From: Deltaproteobacteria bacterium
GTDB taxonomy: Bacteria; UBA10199; JADGCS01
Reading direction: 5' to 3'
DNA length: 64,000 bases
NCBI GenBank assembly: GCA_024233595.1
Contig: JACKPK010000001.1
Coordinates: forward strand, 186,001 to 250,000
Shown: positions 41,524 through 50,458 of the stretch, in pieces
Position numbering within the stretch: position 1 is the stretch's first letter
How the letters are laid out: the number at the start of each line of letters is the position of its first letter
Notes under the pieces: model-generated
Database searches by the model: none
Told to the model about the DNA's origin: nothing
What the model saw: the letters and a program-made list of their open reading frames with translations, nothing else
Made by a program: the position numbers and the translations under genes

Positions 41524-43181
41524 TACGATCCTTTCAGAGCTTCTTCTAAAAGTTGTCTGGCGACCACACGCAAAATGAGTGTTTCTTCCGCGCCTTCAAA
41601 AATAGAAAACACACGCGCATCCACAAACAAACGCGAGACCGGAAACTCTTCGGCATAACCCATGCCACCGTGAATCTGCATGGCTTCGCGTGAAACCCAT
41701 TCGGCCATGCGAGACGCGTAAATTTTGACCATGCTGGCTTCCAAACCACCTTTATGATCGTCCATGAGTCGCGCACAGGCGTATGTGAATTGACGAATCA
41801 CATGAATGAGCGCCGCCATTTTTGCGATTTTAAATTTTGTCAGTTGATAATCAGCAATGGGCTTTCCAAAAACTTTGCGGTCATTGGCGTAGTTCACCGC
41901 TTCTTCTAAGGCCGCCTGCATGACTCCCAAAGCACGCCCTGCTGTTTGCAAACGTCCACCTGCAAAGCCTTCCATCTGCAAATAAAAACCTTTGCCCAGA
42001 CCTTCTTCCCCGCCCACAACATTGGCATCGGGAACAAAGTAGTTATCAAAAAAGACTTCGTAAGAATGCATGCCACGGTAACCAATGGTGCCAATGGCAC
42101 GACCAGAAATTTTTCCGCCACTCTCTTGTGTGTGCTCAAACTCGTGCCCATCAAAACGAGGCTTTTCCGCAATGAGGATCGAAAGACCTTTGTGATTAAG
42201 ACTCATATCAGGATTGGTGCGCGCCAAAACCAAAAGCGTGTCAGCATAACCCGCAAAGGTGCACCATGTTTTGCACCCGTTGATCAACCAACCACCATCT
42301 GTTTTGGTCGCTGCGACTTTCATGCCCGCCACATCGGAACCGTAGTCTGGTTCGGTGACCGCCACAGCCACCATGCGTTCTCCCGTTGCCATTTTGGGCA
42401 GCCAAGTTTGCTTTTGCTCTTCGGTGCCCCCTTTTAAAATAGCCTTTCCTAAAATTTCGGGACGCGTGATCAGAGACCCCGCAATGCCAAGCGAACCACG
42501 CGAAAGCTCTTCCGTCACAACAATCATGCCGGTGTTGTCTGACTTGGCGTCGTCTTGAAAACCACCGTATTTTTGCGGCAAAGACAAACCAAAGCAGCCC
42601 ATTTCACCAAGTTCTTTGATGATCTCTTCAGGGATCAGAAGGTCTTTACGATGCACGCTTTCGGCCAAAGGCTTGACCTTGTCTTCCGCGAATTTTTTAA
42701 AGGTTTCGCGGAACATGTTGTGATCATCACTCAGCCAATAATGGGCGCCCGCTTTGCGATCAGAGCAGATTTGTTCGGCAGCCGTGTTGTAAAAATCGGG
42801 GGATTGGGTTTGTTGCAAAAGCGCTGTGGATTCTTGCTCAGAGAAAAAAGCAAGATCAGCATCTGACAACGCCAAAGGGTTTTGATGATTCTGAAAAAAC
42901 GCGCGCGCGTTTTGAAACATTTGTCCCCAAAAAAACAAACTCAGTTTTTCTTCTAAGGAGGAATCACCTTTAGCGCGCTCGTTCAAGGCAGCAAAAGATT
43001 CCGAAGAAGCGTTTAATTCTGAAACGATGTAGCTCAAATCATAAAGCACCACTTGATGCTCATCGAGCTTGGAAACCGAAACACGCCCGTCTTTTTCACA
43101 CTGATTGGCCAGGTGTTTTAAACTGCGATCAAGCAAAGCTTTGATGTTTTGGTTGAGTTGCAAAGCAAGATTGACTGACAT
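41523..43181 (-). CDS. mcd: (2S)-Methylsuccinyl-CoA dehydrogenase
   Basis: 552 aa from ATG 43181, with a G-rich ribosome site upstream. Acyl-CoA dehydrogenase core (VVTEELSRGSLGIAGSLITR, MVAVAVTEPDYGSDVAGMKV, GRALGVMQAALEEAVNYAND, QIHGGMGYAEEFPVSRLFVD) preceded by an extra about 150-residue helical domain. That N-terminal extension and the length mark the Mcd branch rather than general acyl-CoA dehydrogenases (about 380 aa). FAD enzyme oxidising methylsuccinyl-CoA to mesaconyl-CoA. Coupled to mch. Confidence 0.9.
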   Translation of the reverse strand: MSVNLALQLNQNIKALLDRSLKHLANQCEKDGRVSVSKLDEHQVVLYDLSYIVSELNASSESFAALNERAKGDSSLEEKLSLFFWGQMFQNARAFFQNHQNPLALSDADLAFFSEQESTALLQQTQSPDFYNTAAEQICSDRKAGAHYWLSDDHNMFRETFKKFAEDKVKPLAESVHRKDLLIPEEIIKELGEMGCFGLSLPQKYGGFQDDAKSDNTGMIVVTEELSRGSLGIAGSLITRPEILGKAILKGGTEEQKQTWLPKMATGERMVAVAVTEPDYGSDVAGMKVAATKTDGGWLINGCKTWCTFAGYADTLLVLARTNPDMSLNHKGLSILIAEKPRFDGHEFEHTQESGGKISGRAIGTIGYRGMHSYEVFFDNYFVPDANVVGGEEGLGKGFYLQMEGFAGGRLQTAGRALGVMQAALEEAVNYANDRKVFGKPIADYQLTKFKIAKMAALIHVIRQFTYACARLMDDHKGGLEASMVKIYASRMAEWVSREAMQIHGGMGYAEEFPVSRLFVDARVFSIFEGAEETLILRVVARQLLEEALKGS

Positions 43182-43206
43182 GATGTAAGGCCCCCCTGAA
43201 TTATTT

Positions 43207-43641
43207 TTAAGATGTTTTGTCCTGCGAAAGCTCAATCAAGACACCGTTCATGGATTTTGGGTGAATGAATGCCACCAGTTTATTTTGGGCACCCTCAATT
43301 GGCTCAGGATGTATGAGTTGCACTCCAGCCGCTTTAAGCTCCGCCAGTTTGGCGTGAATGTCATCGACCGCGACACAAATATGATGAATGCCACCACGTC
43401 CATTTTTAGTGATGAATTTGGCAATGGGACTATCGGGCGCTGTGGCTTGGAGTAATTCTAAATGGCTTTCGCCAACATGAAAAAAAGCTGTTTTGACTTT
43501 TTGAGACTCTACGGTTTCGTAATGACGAGGCCCTTCCCCGACCAGAGCTGTGTAGACTGTCACAGCTTGTTCAAGATCCTCTACCGCAATGCCAACGTGA
43601 TCGACTCTTTGTAAAAGGCTCTTGCTTTGGGACTCACTCAT
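43207..43641 (-). CDS. epi: Ethylmalonyl-CoA/methylmalonyl-CoA epimerase
   Basis: 144 aa from ATG 43641. VOC fold with the metal set: RVDHVGIAVEDLEQA (His), HLELLQ (Glu), GIHHICVAVDDI (His), MNGVLIELSQ (Glu). It interconverts the epimers of ethylmalonyl-CoA and methylmalonyl-CoA, needed between Ccr and Ecm. First gene of the operon, beside the divergent promoter region. No clear Shine-Dalgarno before this start. Confidence 0.9.
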   Translation of the reverse strand: MSESQSKSLLQRVDHVGIAVEDLEQAVTVYTALVGEGPRHYETVESQKVKTAFFHVGESHLELLQATAPDSPIAKFITKNGRGGIHHICVAVDDIHAKLAELKAAGVQLIHPEPIEGAQNKLVAFIHPKSMNGVLIELSQDKTS

Positions 43642-43680
43642 GCCCAAAAAGGTAAACGACACAATGCATCGTGTCAACGC

Positions 43681-43704
43681 GTAAATGAATCACAATTCAT
43701 TTAC
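43681..43704. promoter_or_regulatory. Perfect dyad in the epi-mcd-mch-ecm-ccr / malic enzyme divergent promoter
   Basis: GTAAATGAAT and ATTCATTTAC around CACA, 10+10 bp without mismatch. It begins 39 bp upstream of the epimerase ATG at 43641. TTGACT at 43745-43750 may be the -35 of the malic enzyme gene. Likely operator for a dimeric regulator of acetyl-CoA assimilation; the regulator is not in the window. Confidence 0.65.
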
Positions 43705-43799
43705 AAATACAGCTTAACTGTCTGAAAACTGTGAACAATATTTCTTGACTTCCACCCTGGTCGTTCTAATCGTGTGGGTTTTAGTCCGGGATTTTATTT

Positions 43800-45245
43800 A
43801 TGAAACGTATCATCCGCACCAGCAAGCAAAAAATCATCCGCACGCTTCGTGTAAAAAACCAAAACATCACCGGCACACTCGCCCACCTGATATCGGCAGC
43901 CTCCGAAGCCGGTGCCGATATCGGTACTATTAAAACCGTTTATCTGGGCGAGCTCTATAATATAAGAGACATCACCGTTGTGGCCAACGACAAAGATCAT
44001 CTCAAAGAAATCATCAGTCGCGTTCGCAACGTGCCTGGTGTGACATTAAAACAAATCATCGATGACGTTCTCGAAAAACACGTTGGTGGCAAAATCAAAA
44101 CAGCAGCCACCTACCCGGTGACCTCTATCGATGATTTACGAAAAGTTTACACTCCTGGTGTGGCCGAAGTCTGTGCGCTCATCAAACGCAAACCCGCGCA
44201 AGCGTTTCATTACACCAGCATTCAACGCAATGTGGCTCTGATCACAAATGGCAGCCGCGTTTTGGGATTAGGCAACCTTGGTCCTGTTGCCTCTATGCCT
44301 GTCATGGAAGGCAAAGCCGCTTTGTTTAGTCAGCTCACAGGCATGAACATGTTTCCCGTGCTCATCGACACGCGCGACCCCAAAGAGTTTGTCGAAACAG
44401 TCATGAAGATCCACCACGGATTTGGCGCCATTCAACTCGAAGACATTGAGTCCCCTGCCAATTTCGAAATCGAAGACGAGCTCATTAAACGCCTTAACAA
44501 ACCAGTGATGCATGATGACCAACACGGCACTGCCGTTGTGACCTTGGCGGCCACCATCAATGCCTGTCGCTTGGTCAAAAAAGATTTAAAACAACTCAAA
44601 TTGGGTCAACTAGGCTTAGGCGCTGCTGGGCAAGCCATTGCGCTTTTATTAAAAGCCTACACCGGCAACACTGTGCTTGGCTTTGATATCAACGAGCCCG
44701 CTTGTGAGTTTTATAAAAAGCGCGGTGGCAAAACGGCCTCCGTCGAAGAGATCATGAAAACCTGTGATCTGGTCGTGATGACCACCGGTCGCAAGAACCT
44801 GATCAAACCAGACATGATCAAAAAAGGTCAGGTGATTTTAGCCCTCTCTAACCCCTACCCCGAAATCACCATCAGCGATGCCTTAAAAGCAGGCGCTGCC
44901 TTTGCTTTTGATGGCACTCGCGTGAACAACTTGCTTGGCTACCCTGGTATCTTCAAAGGCAGCTTGATCGCGCAGGCTAAAAAAATAACCCCCGAAATGA
45001 TGATCGCCGCTGCCGAAGCCATTGCCGAAACAGCTCCTGGTCGCGAACCATTACCAAACGCATTGGACCCAACAGTTCACGACCGCGTGGCGCAAGCCGT
45101 GTCCAAAGCCGCCATGGATTGCCAAGTGGCACAAGTCATTCCGGACAGTGAAGAATTTCAAAACAGAAATGCCGTTGATGAATTAAACGACGAAGATGAT
45201 GACGATGACTTTGATGACGATAACGACGATGATGATTTGGATTGA
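43800..45245 (+). CDS. Malic enzyme with N-terminal ACT domain and Asp-rich tail
   Basis: 481 aa. Residues 13-75 form an ACT-like regulatory domain (NITGTLAHLISAASEAGADI), then a malic enzyme: VYTPGVAEVC with the catalytic Tyr, VALITNGSRVLGLGNLGPVA with VMEGKAALF (catalytic Lys), [20 protein letters not shown], the NAD(P) loop LGQLGLGAAGQAIALLL. The ACT type usually uses NAD. Oxidative decarboxylation of malate to pyruvate. The last 20 residues are almost all Asp (NDEDDDDDFDDDNDDDDLD), an unusual addition. It is divergent from the ethylmalonyl-CoA operon, whose end product includes malate. Confidence 0.92.
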   Translation: MKRIIRTSKQKIIRTLRVKNQNITGTLAHLISAASEAGADIGTIKTVYLGELYNIRDITVVANDKDHLKEIISRVRNVPGVTLKQIIDDVLEKHVGGKIKTAATYPVTSIDDLRKVYTPGVAEVCALIKRKPAQAFHYTSIQRNVALITNGSRVLGLGNLGPVASMPVMEGKAALFSQLTGMNMFPVLIDTRDPKEFVETVMKIHHGFGAIQLEDIESPANFEIEDELIKRLNKPVMHDDQHGTAVVTLAATINACRLVKKDLKQLKLGQLGLGAAGQAIALLLKAYTGNTVLGFDINEPACEFYKKRGGKTASVEEIMKTCDLVVMTTGRKNLIKPDMIKKGQVILALSNPYPEITISDALKAGAAFAFDGTRVNNLLGYPGIFKGSLIAQAKKITPEMMIAAAEAIAETAPGREPLPNALDPTVHDRVAQAVSKAAMDCQVAQVIPDSEEFQNRNAVDELNDEDDDDDFDDDNDDDDLD

Positions 45246-45292
45246 TTTTTAAAGTCGCGCTTTTCAACTTTACTCAGCTCTAGGAACAACTC

Positions 45293-46621
45293 ATGGTGGA
45301 TCGTAAACAAGCCCTTAAGTATCACAGCGAAGGCCGTCCCGGAAAAATAGAAATCAAAGCCACAAAACCTTTTCGCACACAAGAAGACCTGAGTCTTGCG
45401 TACACCCCCGGTGTGGCTGAACCCTGCTTAGAAATCGCTCAAAATGTAGAAGAGTCTTTTAATTACACTGCTCGTGGCAATCTGGTTGGTGTCATTTCAA
45501 ACGGCACCGCCGTGCTAGGGCTTGGCAACATTGGTGCTGCCGCCTCTAAGCCTGTCATGGAAGGCAAAGGCATTCTGTTCAAAGCCTTTGCTGACATCGA
45601 CGTCTTCGATATTGAAATCAACGAAACCAATCCTGAAAAATTCATCGACATTGTTGCCAGTCTGGAACCAACTTTTGGTGGCATCAACCTAGAAGACATC
45701 AAAGCACCGGAGTGTTTCACGATCGAAACCGAACTCAAACGCCGCATGAACATCCCTGTTTTTCACGATGACCAACACGGCACAGCCATCATCACCACGG
45801 CAGGATTGATCAACGCACTTGAACTCACAGGAAAAAAAGCCAGCCAGATCAAAGTTGTGTTCTCCGGTGCCGGAGCTGCGGGCATTGCCTGTGCCAAAAT
45901 GGCTTTGAACTTGGGTGTGCACAAAGGCAATATTTACATGATCGACAGTTTGGGATTGGTCACCAGCAACCGTGACAAGTTAGAACCCAATCGCGGCTTC
46001 TTTGCCCAAGACCTGCCCGCGCAAGATCTTAAAGAAGCAATCAAAGATGCTGATGTTTTTATTGGTGTGTCAGCAAAAGACATTTTGTCCCCAGAAATGC
46101 TCAAAACCATGGCGCCCAAACCCATTATCTTTGCCATGGCCAACCCGAATCCCGAAATCACTTACCCTCTGGCACAAAAAACTCGCGATGATTTAATCAT
46201 GGCAACAGGCCGTTCTGACTACCCAAACCAAGTCAATAATGTTTTGGGTTTTCCTTTTATTTTTAGAGGCACCTTAGATGTAAACGCATCCATTATCAGC
46301 GAAGGCATGAAAATGGCAGCGGCGCGCTCTTTGGCTGCGCTTGCTAAAGAAAAAGTCCCACAAGAAATTGCCAAGGCTTACGGTTTGACTCACCTTGAAT
46401 TTGGTCCCGAATACATTTTACCAAAACCATTGGACCCACGCGTTTTATTTTGGGAAGCCCCTGCCATTGCCAAGACAGCCATGGAAGAAGGCCATGCGGT
46501 TTGCCCCATTAAAGATTTAGAAGCCTACCGCAGCAAGCTCGAAAAAATTGCGTTTGAAAAATTTGAAGAACGAATGAAACCCACTGACGAACAAGCCTTT
46601 AAAAAAGCCAAAGCAAGTTAA
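45293..46621 (+). CDS. Malic enzyme, second paralogue (MaeB-like without PTA domain)
   Basis: 442 aa. [35 protein letters not shown] with [32 protein letters not shown], and the nucleotide loop [19 protein letters not shown]. No ACT domain and no phosphotransacetylase domain. MaeB-type enzymes usually prefer NADP and so could supply NADPH for Ccr. 47 bp after the first malic enzyme and probably co-transcribed. It ends 4 bp inside the convergent cysQ-like gene. Confidence 0.92.
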   Translation: MVDRKQALKYHSEGRPGKIEIKATKPFRTQEDLSLAYTPGVAEPCLEIAQNVEESFNYTARGNLVGVISNGTAVLGLGNIGAAASKPVMEGKGILFKAFADIDVFDIEINETNPEKFIDIVASLEPTFGGINLEDIKAPECFTIETELKRRMNIPVFHDDQHGTAIITTAGLINALELTGKKASQIKVVFSGAGAAGIACAKMALNLGVHKGNIYMIDSLGLVTSNRDKLEPNRGFFAQDLPAQDLKEAIKDADVFIGVSAKDILSPEMLKTMAPKPIIFAMANPNPEITYPLAQKTRDDLIMATGRSDYPNQVNNVLGFPFIFRGTLDVNASIISEGMKMAAARSLAALAKEKVPQEIAKAYGLTHLEFGPEYILPKPLDPRVLFWEAPAIAKTAMEEGHAVCPIKDLEAYRSKLEKIAFEKFEERMKPTDEQAFKKAKAS

Positions 46622-47412
46622 TTGCTTTCGTAATTTTTTATGGCTTTTAATAAAATCTGGTGCGTCTTGGGATCATTATCGTAAACAAGTCCGTCTAAAA
46701 GCGTGTTGGCTTGGTTGTAAACAACATCCTCACCGCTCAAGCGTGACACCACGCCTCCAGCTTCTTCAACTAACAAATGCCCTGCACAAATATCCCATTC
46801 ACTTTTGGGACTTAAAGTAAAAGTGCCATCAGCGTCACCACGCGCAACCTTACCCATTTTATAAGCGCAACCACCTGTGGGAATGATTTTAAATTGGGTT
46901 TCAAAGTCTTTCCATTCACCACGTTTGTATTCGCTCATGCTCACAATTAAAGAGAATGATTCTTGCTCATTGAACTCTTTAACTTTGATAGGCTTGCCAT
47001 CACAAAAAGCGCCTTGCCCTTTGTGAGCCCAAAACAATTCTTTGGTGACAGGATTGTACACAACACCAACGACAGGCTTACGATCCTCAACAAGAGCAAT
47101 CGAAACAGCAAATTCAGGATTTTTATTGATGAAGTCTTTTGTGCCATCCAAGGGATCAATGACCCAAAGGCGTTTTTGCTCAAAGCGGTCTGCGTTATCT
47201 GCGTCTTCTTCAGACAACCAACCATCTTGAGGAAAAGCATTGCTGATCATTTCTTTAATGACGCGATTGCTGGCAAGATCAGCTTCTGTGACGGGTTGTG
47301 ATTCAGCTTTGTGACGTACTTTTAAGGATTTGCCGTAAAAGCCTGCGATTGCTTGCCCAGCTTTCACCGCTGCTTCTTTAGCCACTTCTAGTTCTTGCGT
47401 GTATGATAACAT
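46618..47412 (-). CDS. Inositol-monophosphatase-family phosphatase, CysQ-like
   Basis: 264 aa from ATG 47412 with GGAGG four bases upstream (an earlier start is unsupported). Metal site: SEEDAD, WVIDPLDGTKDFI and SEWDICAGHLLVEEAGG. Dephosphorylates 3'-phosphoadenosine-5'-phosphate or an inositol/sugar phosphate; the LDGTKDF variant is frequent in CysQ/BPNT-like enzymes. Tail-to-tail with the malic enzyme pair. Exact substrate open. Confidence 0.85.
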   Translation of the reverse strand: MLSYTQELEVAKEAAVKAGQAIAGFYGKSLKVRHKAESQPVTEADLASNRVIKEMISNAFPQDGWLSEEDADNADRFEQKRLWVIDPLDGTKDFINKNPEFAVSIALVEDRKPVVGVVYNPVTKELFWAHKGQGAFCDGKPIKVKEFNEQESFSLIVSMSEYKRGEWKDFETQFKIIPTGGCAYKMGKVARGDADGTFTLSPKSEWDICAGHLLVEEAGGVVSRLSGEDVVYNQANTLLDGLVYDNDPKTHQILLKAIKNYESN

Positions 47413-47467
47413 CAGACCTCCGTTCTTGGTCTTAGACCAAATCAGGGGCGTTTGCAAAGAGCTTCTT

Positions 47468-48808
47468 TCACTCGACCAATTGCGATTTATCCCTAATCCC
47501 AAGACGACTGTAAATCTGCGAACTCAAGGTCCGAAACAACGGATCCGACACACCGTACTGAATGCCCCTTAAGCTCAAACTCAAGGCTATTTCTAAATCT
47601 CCCGCGTAATTCCGAGCCATTAAATACATGATCGCGTCTCTTCGGATAACCGGATTAAAGGGATCCAAGTTAACAGCACGTTCATAGTAATCCATGACAA
47701 ACTCTTCACGACGCCAACGTTTGGCATGCTCAGCACGGTAGTAATAAGCCCACGCTTTTTGTGACAAGTTACTGTTTTTTACATCTTCAATCACTTGTTT
47801 GAAAACAGAATCAGCATCATGCAAGCGATCCAAAAAATGCAAATGAACACCCAGCATAAAAAGAGCCGACGACGCAATCGTGTCTGACTTGATTTGCAAA
47901 GCAATCATTCTGGCCATGCTGGCAGCGGCCACGCCCTTTTCGAAATTTTTTGCATCGTAATAAACCACAGCCAAATTACGATAAGCCTCTGCCAAGATCA
48001 CATCGTGATCTAATAAGGAAGTGAATGGATCGCTTGGCATTCTAGAAAAAATACTTTTTTTGTAAGCGTTACGCAAACTCTTGGCTTTGTCTTCGTCGTA
48101 CTTGCGAATCACATCGTGTAAAAGATTGATTGTGGAAGGAAACTCCCCTGCAGCATAGTGCATCATGGCGCGCTCAAACAACACAGCCAGCTCCGAATAA
48201 CCAACTCTGTCTTGCAAGCGTATCAATAACTCCTGCGCTTTTTGAAGATCACCAACATAAGCTTTCACTTTTGCCTCTAATAGCAACAAGAGCCTAGAAT
48301 CTAGTAATTCTCGTTGTAAATGGCCTAAATAAAGACCAACGTAAAAGTCATTGTTATAAGACAACGAAGTCAAAAAAACTAAAATCCTTTTATAAGGAGT
48401 TTCTAATTTATAAGAGAGTTTGGTATCAGGATTCAACTCTGCCTCAGCCACAATCCAAAAGTCGCCAATTCTTATGAGACCCACCCGCATTGATTCTTTG
48501 AGTTGATTTTCTAAGACAAGATCAAAATAAACAAAACAATGGCCAAAATCATTGGATTCACTAACGCGAATGTCTGTAAAATCAAAACTGACCAGAGGTG
48601 CTACAAGCTGCTCTTTTAACGAAGACGAAGTTTTCACATAGTGCACTGCGGTTTTGTATTCTTCGGATTCCCGAACCCGATCCTTCACAAAAAAATGATA
48701 AGAAAAAATCGTAAAGGCAATGATCACCATGAACCCAACAACCCCAATCAACACAAGTTCAATGCCATGCGTTTTTATGTCTTGTGCTTTAGGGTTGTTC
48801 ATTTTCAT
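47468..48808 (-). CDS. Membrane-anchored TPR protein
   Basis: 446 aa. One transmembrane helix at residues 16-38 (IELVLIGVVGFMVIIAFTIF), then a beta-rich segment (about 65-135) and TPR-like helical pairs from about 175 to 430 (AEAYRNLAVVYYDAKNFEKG, AWAYYYRAEHAKRWRREEFV). Topology suggests a short cytoplasmic tail and a periplasmic scaffold domain. It overlaps the PrsW-type protease gene by about 20 bp and is co-transcribed; it may be the protease's partner or substrate receptor. No closer family seen. Confidence 0.7.
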   Translation of the reverse strand: MKMNNPKAQDIKTHGIELVLIGVVGFMVIIAFTIFSYHFFVKDRVRESEEYKTAVHYVKTSSSLKEQLVAPLVSFDFTDIRVSESNDFGHCFVYFDLVLENQLKESMRVGLIRIGDFWIVAEAELNPDTKLSYKLETPYKRILVFLTSLSYNNDFYVGLYLGHLQRELLDSRLLLLLEAKVKAYVGDLQKAQELLIRLQDRVGYSELAVLFERAMMHYAAGEFPSTINLLHDVIRKYDEDKAKSLRNAYKKSIFSRMPSDPFTSLLDHDVILAEAYRNLAVVYYDAKNFEKGVAAASMARMIALQIKSDTIASSALFMLGVHLHFLDRLHDADSVFKQVIEDVKNSNLSQKAWAYYYRAEHAKRWRREEFVMDYYERAVNLDPFNPVIRRDAIMYLMARNYAGDLEIALSLSLRGIQYGVSDPLFRTLSSQIYSRLGIRDKSQLVE

Positions 48809-49811
48809 CTTCCTGAGTTTCTGATTTGGGAGGCATGAGCACGTCTTTAAGTTGCGCTCGCAGACGCTCGATTTCGGCCCTTAAAATGGCGCTCGAATGA
48901 AAACGATCCTGATTTTTACGAAAGGCAAGCCGCACTCCCAGATGAGCGTATTCCGTGACCGAAATGCCCGCGGGGAGCTGATAGCGTTTTGGATGGCGTA
49001 CCAAAGAAGCAAAAAAACCGATGTGCTCAAAAGGCACCAAACCGGCCTCATGTTCTTCCAATAGTTCTTTGATGATCACACGGCTTTGACGTCGTAACGA
49101 AACCAAATACAAGGTGATGAGTGATCCAAAAATAAGCATTAGCTCCAAACGCATGAGAATTTGCACCAAGTTAAAAGGAGCACGAATGCGACCAACGTAG
49201 CTTGCCAAAAAATTCCAAAAACCGTGTGTCACCATGGCCAACACAAAACCGATCATCCAAGAAAAAAATCGTTCTGTGTAATTGAGCAAGCGTGAGTACC
49301 CAATCATGGCTCCCCATACAGCAGAGGCAGAAGCGTGCAGCAAGGTCGTGTGGATTTCGCGAAACCAAAGGTTATGCCACATGGCCAGTTCGCCACTATT
49401 GGGGTAAATGACATTCTGTGCGTAATGAACGTTTTCGGCCGCAGCAAAACCCAAACCAATCACCACGCCCATTAAGATGCCATCGGTGACGTTGTCGATT
49501 TTATTGAGCCACAGCAACAAGAGGATCACAATGCCTTTGGTGAGTTCCTCGACAAAAGGCGCCACAATGACCGAAACAATGACGTCATTGGTAGAAGCAT
49601 TGCCTTTTTGATAAACATCGAGCGCAATGTGAAAAAAAGAATTCCAAAAATAACTCAAAAGCCCGGCCCCAAACGCACCCCAGAAAAAAGCGGCACAGAC
49701 TAAAATAAAAGACTCACGCTCAAAACGATCCATCCACCAAAAAAATAACGCCAAGAGAATCGCCGGCACATAAGAATAAAAATAGATCACCAAGAGATCA
49801 AAAAACTCCAT
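48789..49811 (-). CDS. PrsW-family intramembrane metalloprotease
   Basis: 340 aa from ATG 49811. At least seven membrane segments. The catalytic pattern of PrsW/Abi proteases is present: VEELTKGIVILLLLW (EExxxK-type), GLGFAAAENVHYA (ENxxY), HTTLLHASASAVWGAMIGY and VTHGFWNFLA (both His). PrsW cleaves anti-sigma factors in Bacillus; here the target is unknown. The C-terminal 100 residues are cytoplasmic and charged. Overlaps the TPR gene. Confidence 0.88.
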   Translation of the reverse strand: MEFFDLLVIYFYSYVPAILLALFFWWMDRFERESFILVCAAFFWGAFGAGLLSYFWNSFFHIALDVYQKGNASTNDVIVSVIVAPFVEELTKGIVILLLLWLNKIDNVTDGILMGVVIGLGFAAAENVHYAQNVIYPNSGELAMWHNLWFREIHTTLLHASASAVWGAMIGYSRLLNYTERFFSWMIGFVLAMVTHGFWNFLASYVGRIRAPFNLVQILMRLELMLIFGSLITLYLVSLRRQSRVIIKELLEEHEAGLVPFEHIGFFASLVRHPKRYQLPAGISVTEYAHLGVRLAFRKNQDRFHSSAILRAEIERLRAQLKDVLMPPKSETQEDENEQP

Positions 49812-49926
49812 GGCTCTGATCAATCACGGACCGGACCATTCGACAAGTGGATTTACGGGCTTCATTTCAAAAAAACTTAAAAATCTAAGTTCTTTACAAG
49901 AATCAGAATTTCCTTAAAATAAAAAT

Positions 49927-50457
49927 ATGGTGTCAAAAAATTCAAACAAAGACCGGGTCACCAAAGAACTGGCTCTTCTCATCACCCCTTTGCTCACAGC
50001 CTACCTCTTTGTCGCCTTTTATGAAGCAGGCTATTGCAGCTTTTTTGGAATCCCTTACGAATTGATCGACATCAATTTCACCGATGTCTTGCTCACCAAC
50101 CGACTCACCCTCATGGTGGTGGTGATCGCCTTTTTGTGGATTAGTCTTTATTACAATGTTTTACCAAGCGCCAATAGCCCCGTCTTCCGCGGCATGATCA
50201 CCCTGATTTTATTTTTATCTCTGTGGCTGGGATCTTGGTTTGGTGGTTCCGACGCGCAACAAAAACAAGATTTTTTGGTCATGACTTTAGGAGAAAAAGA
50301 CTACGCTCTGATCAAAATCTATGACGACAAAATGATCCTGTCGCCAATCAACAAAGCCAACAAAACCTTCAAAAAAGCCTTTCATGTCGTTAAAATTGGA
50401 CAGTTTAGCCAATACCAGCTCATTGAAGAAAACATCGGCCCGCTATTACCGGAATAA
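49927..50457 (+). CDS. Hypothetical inner-membrane protein
   Basis: 176 aa. Three predicted membrane segments (ALLITPLLTAYLFVAFYEAG, TLMVVVIAFLWISLYY, MITLILFLSLWLGSWFGG) followed by a soluble domain of about 65 residues that looks beta-rich (FLVMTLGEKDYALIKIYDDK). The segment GYCSFFGIPYELIDINFTDV recurs in various uncharacterised membrane proteins. TTTACA and TAAAAT 16 bp apart upstream resemble a sigma-70 promoter. Function unknown. Convergent with the PSRP gene, one base between stops. Confidence 0.65.
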   Translation: MVSKNSNKDRVTKELALLITPLLTAYLFVAFYEAGYCSFFGIPYELIDINFTDVLLTNRLTLMVVVIAFLWISLYYNVLPSANSPVFRGMITLILFLSLWLGSWFGGSDAQQKQDFLVMTLGEKDYALIKIYDDKMILSPINKANKTFKKAFHVVKIGQFSQYQLIEENIGPLLPE

Positions 50458-50458
50458 A

